DNA of 64,000 nt from Vicinamibacteria bacterium (lineage in GTDB: Bacteria > Acidobacteriota > Vicinamibacteria > Fen-336). The position numbers were made by a program, and so were the translations under genes. The notes under the pieces were generated by a model that was given only the letters and a program-made list of their open reading frames with translations, had not been told where the DNA came from and searched no databases. The stretch is taken from NCBI GenBank assembly GCA_035570235.1, contig DATMML010000015.1, forward strand, positions 1 to 64,000. Direction: 5' to 3'. Positions 19,232-26,894 of the stretch are shown one piece after another; the first letter of the stretch is position 1, and each line of letters starts with the position of its first letter.

Positions 19232-19702
19232 GTGAGCGAGCTGCGGGTCCCTACCGTGGCCCTGAATGCCGAGGTGCTGTGCGGAGACGGTCGCACCTTC
19301 CTCGGCCGCATCTTCGTGCCTGCCTCCGCCCTAGGCCATGCCGGGGCCATGCGTCCTGAGGAGTGGATGAACGAGCCCTCCGACTTCTTCCCCTTCCTGC
19401 CCGACGACGCGGAAGGGCCGGTGATCCTCAACCGGCGGGAGATCCTCATCATCAGCGTCCCCGCATCTGCGGACGCGGACGAGGTCTTGGAAGAGGCCGC
19501 GAACCCCCGCCGGCGGGTGGCCATCGAGTGCGGAGGCCGCCGGTTGGAGGGCGTCATTGTGATCGACATGCCCCAGAACCAGAGCCGGGTCCTGGACTAC
19601 CTGAACCGGGCGGGGGGGTTCCTGACCCTGCGCGCGGGCGAGCGGCACCACCTCATCCGGAAGGGGCGCATCACGCGCGTCCTGGAACTCCAGGGGGAAT
19701 GA
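19232..19702 (+). CDS. Conserved-looking hypothetical protein upstream of pilT
   Basis: 156 residues, no signal peptide, no membrane segment, predicted beta-rich. The sequence alternates short strands (VALNAEVLCGDG, FLGRIFVP, VILNRREILIISVP, RVAIECGGRRLEGVIVIDMP) and ends with a region FLTLRAGERHHLIRKGRITRVLEL. I do not recognise the family with confidence. GTG start 19232 follows GGGAGG (19219-19225). The pilT gene starts 4 bases after its stop, so the two are translationally linked and the protein may assist pilus retraction or its regulation. Confidence 0.7.
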   Translation: MSELRVPTVALNAEVLCGDGRTFLGRIFVPASALGHAGAMRPEEWMNEPSDFFPFLPDDAEGPVILNRREILIISVPASADADEVLEEAANPRRRVAIECGGRRLEGVIVIDMPQNQSRVLDYLNRAGGFLTLRAGERHHLIRKGRITRVLELQGE

Positions 19703-19706
19703 GGCC

Positions 19707-21179
19707 GTGTCCCTGGATCGGCTCATCCAGCAAGCGGCCAAGGCGGGGGGGCAGGAGCTGCGGCTCCTCCCCGGCCGCAGGATCGTGATCCTGACCCCGG
19801 CCGGGGAGCGCGAAGTGCAAGGCCCGCTCCAGACCCCGGCCAGCATCGAGGAGCTGCTCGCCCCCGTCCTCAGCGAGGACTCGAGGAAGAGCCTGGCCGC
19901 CGGCACTCGCGCGGAATGGCGGATGGAGGTGGCGGGGGTGGGAGAGGTACGAGCCCTAGCCGAGCTCCGGCCGGGCTCGACGCGGGCCGTGTTCAGCCTG
20001 GACAACGTTCGGGCCCCCGTCCCCGCCTCCGCCGCGCCCCGGGCCAAGCCCGCCGGCACCGCGGCCGAGATGGAGGAGCTGCTCACCCTGCTCTTCGACA
20101 TGAAGGCCTCCGACCTGCACCTCTCCGTGGGCTCGCCCCCCCTGGTCCGCCACGATGGCGAGATTAAGCCGTTCCCCGGCCGGGCTGTACTGACCCCCGC
20201 CGACACCGAACGCCTGCTCTGGCCCATCGCTCCCGAGCGAAACCGGGACGAGTTCAAGCGGCGCAACGACACCGACTTTGCTTATGAAATCCCGGGGGTG
20301 GCCCGTTACCGCTGCAATTTCTTCCGGGATCGGAAGGGGATGGGGGGGGTCTTCCGCGTCATCCCCACCCAGATCATCACCGCCGAGGAGATGGGCCTCT
20401 CTAGGGAGATTCTCCAACTCTGTCACCTGCCCAAGGGCCTGGTCTTGGTCACCGGCCCCACGGGGTCGGGCAAGTCGACGACGCTGTGTGCGCTCATCGA
20501 CTACATCAACCGCTCCCGCACCGACCACATCATCACCATCGAGGACCCCCTCGAGTTCGTCCACGAGAACAAGAAGTGCCTGATCAACCAGCGGCAGGTG
20601 GGAGACCACACCGCCTCCTTCAAGGACGCCCTGCGCGCGGCCTTGCGCGAGGATCCCGACATCGTGCTGGTGGGGGAGATGCGGGACCTGGAGACGGTGG
20701 CCATCGCCATCGAGACCGCGGAGACCGGTCACCTGGTCTTCGGCACCCTCCACACCTCGTCCGCCCCCTCCACCGTGGACCGGATCATCGACCAGTTCCC
20801 CGCCGATCGCCAGGGACAGATCCGGGTCATGCTCGCGGAGAGCCTGAAGGGTGTCATCAGCCAGATGCTGTGCAAGAAGATCGGGGGCGGCCGCGTGCCC
20901 GTGCTGGAGGTGCTGATCGGGATCCCTTCCGTCGCCAACCTCATCCGGGAGGCCAAGATCTTCCAGATCCCGTCCATCATGCAGACGGGAAAGAAGTACG
21001 GCATGTGCCTCATGAACGAGAGCTTTACCGACCTCGTGAAGAGGAAGATCGTGGATCCCCAGGAAGCCTACGCCAAGACGCTCGACAAGACGGGGTTGCT
21101 CTCCTCCTTCCGGAAGAACGGCATCGACACCTCCTGGGCGCCGGCCGAGCCAGCCACGGGCGCGGCTCCCCACGCATGA
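19707..21179 (+). CDS. pilT: PilT-type pilus retraction ATPase with extra N-terminal domain
   Basis: 490 residues, about 130 longer than typical PilT. The C-terminal 370 residues carry the family features: N-terminal PAS-like domain beginning ASDLHLSVG, Walker A GPTGSGKST, Asp box (IEDPLEF), Walker B VLVGEMRDLET, His box (GHLVFGTLHTSSA) and the PilT-type SVANLIRE near the C-terminus. Type IV pili use PilT to depolymerise pilin. The first 110 residues align by eye with the PAS-like domain itself (see findings), so the protein looks internally duplicated. GTG start. No pilin or pilC genes in the window. Confidence 0.88.
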   Translation: MSLDRLIQQAAKAGGQELRLLPGRRIVILTPAGEREVQGPLQTPASIEELLAPVLSEDSRKSLAAGTRAEWRMEVAGVGEVRALAELRPGSTRAVFSLDNVRAPVPASAAPRAKPAGTAAEMEELLTLLFDMKASDLHLSVGSPPLVRHDGEIKPFPGRAVLTPADTERLLWPIAPERNRDEFKRRNDTDFAYEIPGVARYRCNFFRDRKGMGGVFRVIPTQIITAEEMGLSREILQLCHLPKGLVLVTGPTGSGKSTTLCALIDYINRSRTDHIITIEDPLEFVHENKKCLINQRQVGDHTASFKDALRAALREDPDIVLVGEMRDLETVAIAIETAETGHLVFGTLHTSSAPSTVDRIIDQFPADRQGQIRVMLAESLKGVISQMLCKKIGGGRVPVLEVLIGIPSVANLIREAKIFQIPSIMQTGKKYGMCLMNESFTDLVKRKIVDPQEAYAKTLDKTGLLSSFRKNGIDTSWAPAEPATGAAPHA

Positions 21180-21261
21180 TGGGCTCCGCGATGGCAGGAG
21201 GCGGCCCCCCATAAGCCCGCCCCGGGACGAGGTCAGCGCGGCCGCCGAGCGGGCCCTCCTC

Positions 21262-22482
21262 GTGGGGCTCACCGCAGGGCGAGGGACCCGGGTGCGGACC
21301 GAGTCGTCGGTGGAGGAGCTCGGCCTCCTCGCCCGCTCCGCGGGAGCGCGCGTGGTGGGCAGCCTGATCCAGGAGCGGAAGCGGCAGGACCCCGCCACCC
21401 TCATCGGTCGGGGCAAGGTGCAGGACGTGGTCCGCCTTTCCGAGGAGCGGGACGCGAACCTCCTTCTCTTCAACGACGAACTCACTCCCGCCCAGCAGCG
21501 GAACCTCGAGAAAGCGGTGGGGCGCAAGACCCTCGACCGCACGCAGCTCATTCTCGACATCTTCGCGCGGCGGGCGCGCACCCGGGAGGGCCGGCTCCAG
21601 GTGGAGCTGGCCCAGCTCGACTACCTGCTGCCCCGGCTCACGGGACGTGGCGTTCTGCTCTCCCGCCTGGGGGGCGGGATCGGAACGCGGGGGCCCGGAG
21701 AGACCAAGCTGGAGACCGACCGACGCCGGATCCGACAGCGGATCCAGGCCGTTCGGCGGGAGATCGAGAAGGTGGGGCGTGAGCGCAACACCCGCCGCGA
21801 GGCCCGGCAACGGGGGGCGGTGCCGGTAGTGGCCCTCGTCGGCTACACAAACGCGGGGAAATCCACCCTCTTCAACGCCCTCACCCGGGCACGGGCCCCC
21901 GTCTCGGATCAGCTCTTCCTGACCCTCGATCCCCTGGTGCGGCGGGTGCGGCTGGGGGCGGGCCGGGGGGTGCTGCTCGTGGACACCGTGGGGTTCATCC
22001 AGAAGCTTCCCCATACCCTCGTGCCCGCCTTCCGGGCGACCCTGGAGGAGGTGGTGGCGGCCGACCTCCTCCTCCACGTGGTGGACGGCTCCGCAGACGA
22101 CGTGGAGGAGCGGGAGGGGGCGGTGGAGAAGGCGCTCCGGGAGATCGGAGCCGGCGAGCGTCCCTCCATCCTGGTCCTCAACAAGTGCGACCGCACGCTG
22201 CCCGCCCGATCCGCGGCCCTGAGGGGCGCCCGCCCGGGATCGCTCCTGGTCTCCGCGGAAACCGGCGAAGGCCTCCCCGAGCTCACCGCGGAGTTAGCCG
22301 CCCGCCTCGACCTGCTGCCCCGCAGCGTCCGCTTGCGTTTCCGGGCCGAGGACGCGCGCGGCATCGCCGGCGTCTACGCCTGCAGCCGCGTGCTCTCCCA
22401 CGAGGTGATCGGGGAGGAGGTCCGGATCGACGCCGAGATTCCGGAGCGCCTCCTCCCTCGGTTCCGGGAGCACCTGATTTGA
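21262..22482 (+). CDS. hflX: Ribosome-associated GTPase HflX
   Basis: 406 residues from the first usable start. HflX binds the 50S subunit and splits stalled ribosomes. N-terminal glycine-rich domain (SLIQERKRQDPATLIGRGK) followed by a linker with GTRGPGETKLETDRR, then the G domain: G1 GYTNAGKST, G3 DTVGFIQKLP, G4 NKCD. The frame stays open upstream, and residues before the GTG (AERALL) resemble the family's usual N-terminus. The best ribosome site (AGGAGG, 21195-21200) precedes an ATA codon at 21211. The true start is therefore uncertain. Confidence 0.88.
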   Translation: MGLTAGRGTRVRTESSVEELGLLARSAGARVVGSLIQERKRQDPATLIGRGKVQDVVRLSEERDANLLLFNDELTPAQQRNLEKAVGRKTLDRTQLILDIFARRARTREGRLQVELAQLDYLLPRLTGRGVLLSRLGGGIGTRGPGETKLETDRRRIRQRIQAVRREIEKVGRERNTRREARQRGAVPVVALVGYTNAGKSTLFNALTRARAPVSDQLFLTLDPLVRRVRLGAGRGVLLVDTVGFIQKLPHTLVPAFRATLEEVVAADLLLHVVDGSADDVEEREGAVEKALREIGAGERPSILVLNKCDRTLPARSAALRGARPGSLLVSAETGEGLPELTAELAARLDLLPRSVRLRFRAEDARGIAGVYACSRVLSHEVIGEEVRIDAEIPERLLPRFREHLI

Positions 22483-23786
22483 GGCCGGCCCGGGAAATCG
22501 CAGCCACCCTCCTGGCCGCAGCCGCTCTCTCCTGCGCGCGCCCCACCCCCCCCCGCGTGCCGGAGGGCGAGGACTACGTGTTTCCGGGCGCGCGCCCGGG
22601 AGAGCTGGGGCTGGAGGAGAGCCGCCGGATCGAGAAGGCCTGGCGGAGCCTGACCTCGGGGGACGCGGCCGCAGCCACGGAGAGCTTCCGCCGGCTGCTC
22701 GCGCAGCGGCCGGGCCTCGTCCCCGCGGAAACGGGACTCGGCTACGCGCGGCTGCGGGCCGGCCGCTTCGGGGAGGCCGGTACCGTCTTTGACTCCGTCC
22801 TCGCCCGCGCGCCGGACTATCTGCCCGCACTCCTGGGGGCGGGGTCGGCCGCGTCGCGGCGGGGCGAGGCCCTGGCCGCCCTCGGCTTCTACCGCCGAGC
22901 GCAGGTGGTGGCCCCCCAGGATTCCGTGGCCCGGCGGAGGCTGGCCGAGGTGAAGCTGCAGGTCACGGAGCGGCGGGTGGCGGAGGCCCACGCGGCGCTC
23001 CAGGCCGGGGACGGGGAACGGGCCGTCGAGATGTACCGCCTGGCCTTAGAGGTCGCTCCCGAAGTGGGAGGCCTGCGTCTGGAATTGGCCAACCTGCTTG
23101 TCTCCCGGGGCGAGGCCGCCGCCGCCGCCGCCGTGCTGGAGGCGGATCCGGAGGCGGATCGCCAGGTGCTCATCCGTCTGGGCGAGGTTCTGATCGGCCT
23201 CGGCGAATACCCCCGGGCCCTCGAGGCTTACCGGCGCCTCCTGGCCCGGGACCCCCGGGACCCGGAAGCGCTCCGGCGTTCCCGGGAGGCCCGCGAGGCC
23301 CTGGAGCTCCTCCAGATGCCGGAGGAGTACCGGCTCATCGCGGCCGCCCCTCGCATCACCCGGGCCGACCTCGCCGCCCTGGTGTCCGTGAGAGTGACCG
23401 CGCTTGCCCGGATCACGAATCGCGAGCCGAAAGTGGCGGTCGACATCTCGGGCTCCTGGGCCCGCGAGCACATTGTCACCGTCCTCGCTCTCGACATCAT
23501 GGACGTCTACCCCAACCACACCTTCCAGCCGGGGGCCTTCGTGCGGCGGGGCGACCTCGCCCGCGCCCTAGGCCGCACCCTCGACCTCCTCCGCTACCCC
23601 CGCTCCCCGTCCCCGGCCCTGACCGACATGCCGCCCACCAACCTGTTCCACGACGACGCGGTGAGGGCGGTGGGAGCGGGGCTCCTCGAGCTGAGCCCGA
23701 CCGGGGCTTTCGAGCCGTGGCGCCCGGTCTCCGGCCGCGAGGCCCTGGACGTACTCGAAGCCCTGGTCCGCCTGGTCGGGCCCTGA
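22479..23786 (+). CDS. TPR protein with C-terminal SLH-like module, probable lipoprotein
   Basis: 435 residues. TTG at 22479 overlaps the hflX stop (TTGA). The N-terminus (RPAREIAATLLAAAALSC) is a hydrophobic export signal ending in Cys19. TPRs occupy about 45-290: paired helices such as AAATESFRRLLAQRPGLVPAETGLGYARL and ALAALGFYRRAQVVAPQD. From about 310 to 410 is a region like S-layer homology domains: RADLAALVSV near the start and SWAREHIVTVLALDIMDVYPNHTFQPGAFVRRGDLA, with the D..G.WA / GI..GYPDGTFRP / ITRAE spacing. SLH modules bind cell-wall polymers. The combination suggests an envelope scaffold. Confidence 0.75.
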   Translation: MRPAREIAATLLAAAALSCARPTPPRVPEGEDYVFPGARPGELGLEESRRIEKAWRSLTSGDAAAATESFRRLLAQRPGLVPAETGLGYARLRAGRFGEAGTVFDSVLARAPDYLPALLGAGSAASRRGEALAALGFYRRAQVVAPQDSVARRRLAEVKLQVTERRVAEAHAALQAGDGERAVEMYRLALEVAPEVGGLRLELANLLVSRGEAAAAAAVLEADPEADRQVLIRLGEVLIGLGEYPRALEAYRRLLARDPRDPEALRRSREAREALELLQMPEEYRLIAAAPRITRADLAALVSVRVTALARITNREPKVAVDISGSWAREHIVTVLALDIMDVYPNHTFQPGAFVRRGDLARALGRTLDLLRYPRSPSPALTDMPPTNLFHDDAVRAVGAGLLELSPTGAFEPWRPVSGREALDVLEALVRLVGP

Positions 23787-23840
23787 CCTCTCGGGAACGG
23801 CGCTCCCTTTGGCCCCCGGGTAACACCCGCCCGGGAATGC

Positions 23841-23850
23841 TGATACCATC
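23841..23850 (+). promoter_or_regulatory. TGATACCATC element before the Crp/Fnr gene
   Basis: Identical 10-mer to 10195-10204, 17 bases before ATG 23868. The ribosome site GGAGG (23856-23860) follows. Could contain the -10 (TACCAT). Confidence 0.3.
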
Positions 23851-23867
23851 CGCCTCGGAGGCACCCT

Positions 23868-24542
23868 ATGGACGAGCGTGAGCTCCTGCGCACCGTCCCG
23901 CTCTTCTCGGAACTGAGCGACACCGACATCGCCAGCCTCGGGCGCCTGGCCACGAGGCGAAAGTTCCCCAAGGACACGGTTGTCTTCTTCGAGAACGAGG
24001 AGGGCGACTTCTTCTTCATGATCCTGGAGGGGAGGATCAAGGTCACGATCCTGGGGGACGACGGCCGGGAGATCATCCTCTCCGTGCTCGGGCCGGGCGA
24101 CTTTTTCGGGGAGATGGCGCTCCTCGACAACGAGCCGCGGTCGGCCACCGCCATCGCGGTGGAGGAGAGCGAGCTGCTCTCCCTCCACCGCACGGACTTC
24201 CAAAGCGTGCTCGCCGACAATCGGGCCATCACGACCGCCCTCATCCGGGTCCTCACCGCCCGCCTCCGACATGCAAACCACCAGATCTCAACCCTCGCCC
24301 TTCTAGACGTCTACGGGCGAGTGGCGCGGGTCATCCTGGACATGGCCCGGGAGGAGGGGCGACGGCTCAAGGACGGCCGGATCGCATTCCGGCGGGCCAC
24401 CCACCAGGAGATCGCGAACCGCATCGGGACCACGCGGGAGACCGTGACCCGCATGCTGAAGGACCTAGAGCGCCAAGCCTTGATCCGGGTGGAGGGTCGC
24501 GAGATCGTGCTCCAGCCGGGGTTCGAGAAGGTCTTCGACTAG
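23868..24542 (+). CDS. Crp/Fnr-family transcriptional regulator
   Basis: 224 residues. cNMP-binding beta-barrel about 10-125: GDFFFMILEGRIKV and GPGDFFGEMALLDNEPRSATAIA match the phosphate-binding cassette (here EMALLDNEPRSA, close to the cAMP/c-di-GMP family). Hinge helix about 128-150, winged helix-turn-helix 155-224 with recognition segment THQEIANRIGTTRETVTRMLKDLERQ. No N-terminal cysteines for an Fnr-type Fe-S cluster. Good GGAGG ribosome site before ATG. The gene stands alone: 81 bases after the TPR-SLH gene, with a hairpin directly after its stop. Confidence 0.92.
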   Translation: MDERELLRTVPLFSELSDTDIASLGRLATRRKFPKDTVVFFENEEGDFFFMILEGRIKVTILGDDGREIILSVLGPGDFFGEMALLDNEPRSATAIAVEESELLSLHRTDFQSVLADNRAITTALIRVLTARLRHANHQISTLALLDVYGRVARVILDMAREEGRRLKDGRIAFRRATHQEIANRIGTTRETVTRMLKDLERQALIRVEGREIVLQPGFEKVFD

Positions 24543-24570
24543 CCCGGCCGGGCGCCCGTGCTTGCCGGGC
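24542..24570 (+). terminator. Hairpin directly after the Crp/Fnr gene
   Basis: GCCCGGC (24542-24548) pairs with GCCGGGC (24564-24570) with a 15-base loop that itself contains GGGCGCCC. It starts at the last base of the stop codon. No T-tract. Confidence 0.35.
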
Positions 24571-24685
24571 GCAACCCTTGCCGCATCGTCTTCGCCCCTG
24601 ACCGCTCATCTCCCTCTCATCGGCCACGCCACCGTCCCTTGCCGCGCCTAGGAGGGTGCCTCTCCGCCGGGGCGGCGTCCAGCGC

Positions 24686-24695
24686 GTGCTATGCT
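24686..24695 (+). promoter_or_regulatory. Extended -10 before the CPBP protease gene
   Basis: GTGCTATGCT, with TATGCT at 24690-24695, 20 bases before the TTG at 24716. Same layout as the elements before pspA, uvrA and trmJ. Confidence 0.45.
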
Positions 24696-24715
24696 GATCG
24701 CCCCACTGAGGTCGT

Positions 24716-26353
24716 TTGGCGGCTTTCATCGATCACGAGCGGCGTCTCCGAACACCCTGGCGGATCGCCATCTTCCTGGCCAGCATCATCGGTGTCGAGC
24801 TCGGCGGCGCCCTCGTGGTCGGAATCGGACTCGCGGGTCTGCTCCTCCTGGGCGGGAAGAACCTACAGACGCTGCAGACGCCGGACGGGCGCGTGTGGGG
24901 CCTGATCGCGGCCGCCTTTCCGCTCGCCGCGCTCACCCTGGGCGTGGTCTGGTTCTGCCGGAGGGTGCTCGATCGGCGACCGATGCGGTCTTTAGGCCTG
25001 GGTCGACCGCGGGCCTCGGCCCTCACGGGGTTTGCCGGCGGGCTCGCCCTGATCACGTTACCAGCCGGGCTGCTGATCGGGATCGGTGGCTATCGGTTCG
25101 TCGGAGTATCGGCTTCCCTGCAGACCGCCGCCCTGGTCCCCACGCTGCTGCTGGCCGCCTTCCAGGAGGAGATCGTTTGCCGGGGCTATATCCTGCAAAA
25201 CCTGATCGACATAGGGCGCCCGATCACGGGTGTCCTGGTCTCGTCGGTTCTATTCTGGCTGTCCCACAGCTTCAACGAGGGCGTCTGGTCGTCTCCGCTC
25301 CCCTCGGTGAACTTGCTCCTGGCCGGCGTCCTCCTGGCCCTCGCCTACCAGGTGGGCGGCGACCTGTGGTTTCCCACCACCCTGCACTTCGGCTGGAACT
25401 TCGGACAGGGCGTCCTCCTGCAGTTGCCCATCAGCGGCCTCCGCACCGACGGGCTCTTTGATCTCGAGCTGACGGGGCGGCTCCCCGCCTGGATCACGGG
25501 CGGGGCCTTCGGTCTGGAGTCGTCGGCCGTCGTGGCCTCGGTACAGCTTCTGGCGGTTCTGGCGCTGGCCGGGATTCTCCGGCAGCGACCAAAGAACGAC
25601 CCGCCTGCGGTCGAGCCCCCGCGGACGGACATCCTGCCGCCGCCGGCGCCCGCGGCCCCCCCTCCGGGACGACCCTTTCCTTGGCTCTACGTCGGTTTGG
25701 GCTGTGCGGTCCTGGCCGCAGGCGGGCTGATCCTGGCCGGGATCGTGGTGTACTACGCGGACCGCTCGATCAAACAGTGGGTGAGCGAGGCGAGAGACCC
25801 GGCGGCGCGAGAGGCCAAGGCCAAGCGCCTGTTGGGTGCCGCGGAGCTCCCGGAGGGATATGCCGCCGTGGCCTCAGCTTCCGTCCCGTACCTCTTCGAC
25901 GTGGTCCTGCTGTCCGACTCACGGCCGAGGGCGGGGGGTCGCCCGCTGCTGGGTGAACAGGGCTTCTTATATACGAGGATGCGGTGGGCCCAACCGGCGG
26001 ACCGCGAAGAGCTGCGCGAGGTGGTCGACGGCCGGCGGGGCCAGGCGCGCCTCCTGAGCCAGCAGCAGATCGCCGTCCACGGGAGTGTGTTGCGCCGGGG
26101 CCATCTGACGACGGCCGGAGCCTCCGTCACCTACACGGTGGAACGCGGCGAGTTTTCCTATACGTCGTTCTCGCACTCGGGGCTTCACGCCCTGCTCCTC
26201 ATTGAGTGTGCCGCCGACCCCGGGGCCCGGATCGGCGTCTGGTTCACCCCGGAGGGGGCGGGAAGCGAGGTCTCGCCGCCTGGGCTTGAGGGATCGCCGG
26301 CCGACGATGCTGCGCTGAGCGCCTTCCTCGACCACTTCCGCTTCTGCGGCTAG
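24716..26353 (+). CDS. CPBP intramembrane metalloprotease with C-terminal extracytoplasmic domain
   Basis: 545 residues. Residues 1-285 form a CPBP (CaaX-prenyl-protease/bacteriocin-processing type) membrane domain with about 8 hydrophobic segments and the metal-binding motifs EEIVCRG, HSFNEG and HFGWNF. A Pro-rich linker (about 300-325) leads to one more membrane helix (FPWLYVGLGCAVLAAGGLILAGIVV, written in two halves around the Gly) and a soluble region of about 200 residues (345-545) with no family I recognise. Possible roles: protease or membrane factor. TTG start with GAGGT close upstream. Convergent with hsp20. Confidence 0.82.
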   Translation: MAAFIDHERRLRTPWRIAIFLASIIGVELGGALVVGIGLAGLLLLGGKNLQTLQTPDGRVWGLIAAAFPLAALTLGVVWFCRRVLDRRPMRSLGLGRPRASALTGFAGGLALITLPAGLLIGIGGYRFVGVSASLQTAALVPTLLLAAFQEEIVCRGYILQNLIDIGRPITGVLVSSVLFWLSHSFNEGVWSSPLPSVNLLLAGVLLALAYQVGGDLWFPTTLHFGWNFGQGVLLQLPISGLRTDGLFDLELTGRLPAWITGGAFGLESSAVVASVQLLAVLALAGILRQRPKNDPPAVEPPRTDILPPPAPAAPPPGRPFPWLYVGLGCAVLAAGGLILAGIVVYYADRSIKQWVSEARDPAAREAKAKRLLGAAELPEGYAAVASASVPYLFDVVLLSDSRPRAGGRPLLGEQGFLYTRMRWAQPADREELREVVDGRRGQARLLSQQQIAVHGSVLRRGHLTTAGASVTYTVERGEFSYTSFSHSGLHALLLIECAADPGARIGVWFTPEGAGSEVSPPGLEGSPADDAALSAFLDHFRFCG

Positions 26354-26357
26354 GGCA

Positions 26358-26374
26358 CCGCTCGCGCGGAGCGG
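26358..26374. terminator. Bidirectional hairpin between CPBP gene and hsp20
   Basis: CCGCTC (26358-26363) pairs with GAGCGG (26369-26374) around a 5-base loop in the 60-base gap between two convergent genes. No T-tract on either side. Confidence 0.35.
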
Positions 26375-26413
26375 CGGCCCGATGGGAGGCACGATTTTCG
26401 GGCGCCCCTGAGG

Positions 26414-26854
26414 CTAGTCGAGCCCGCCCCTCCCCCCGGCTCGGGTGCGGGCCTTGGGGGCTTCCAGTCGGAGCAGGCCGTCGCGAAAGGTGGCGGTGAC
26501 GCGAGCCGGGTCCACCTCCTCTCCTAGGCGGAAGGTGCGGGAGAAGGACCCGTAGCTGCGCTCCATGCGGTGAAAGGACTCGGGCCGCGTGCCTCCCGCC
26601 CGCCGCTCGCCCTTCACGGCCAGGGTGTCGCCGTCGACCTGGATCTCGATATCGTCCTGCCCCATCCCGGGCAGCTCGATCTCCACCACGAAGGCCTCTC
26701 CCGTCTCGTACACGTCGGCGAGCGGGACCCAGCATCCGGAGAGGGTAAAGGAGTCCTCCATCCGGCCCCGGTCCAGGGATGCCTCGAACAGGCGGTTCAT
26801 GCGTTCCTGGAGATTCAGGAGGTCCTGGAGGGGGTCGGACCGGTGAAGGGGCAC
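26414..26854 (-). CDS. Hsp20 family small heat-shock protein
   Basis: 146-residue alpha-crystallin-domain chaperone that binds unfolding proteins. Domain about 40-140: VPLADVYETGEAFVVEIELPGMGQDDIEIQVDGDTLAVKGER and the second half with YGSFSRTFRLGEEVD. The last strand's I-x-I is weak, replaced by RLEAPKA. A basic tail closes the protein. GTG start 26854; no strong ribosome site seen. It follows mutS after 40 bases on the same strand, so it may ride on that transcript; no heat-shock promoter or HrcA-type inverted repeat was seen. Confidence 0.9.
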   Translation of the reverse strand: MPLHRSDPLQDLLNLQERMNRLFEASLDRGRMEDSFTLSGCWVPLADVYETGEAFVVEIELPGMGQDDIEIQVDGDTLAVKGERRAGGTRPESFHRMERSYGSFSRTFRLGEEVDPARVTATFRDGLLRLEAPKARTRAGGRGGLD

Positions 26855-26894
26855 GCCCCAAGTGTACGGCGGTCCGGGGGGCCGGGCAACGGGC

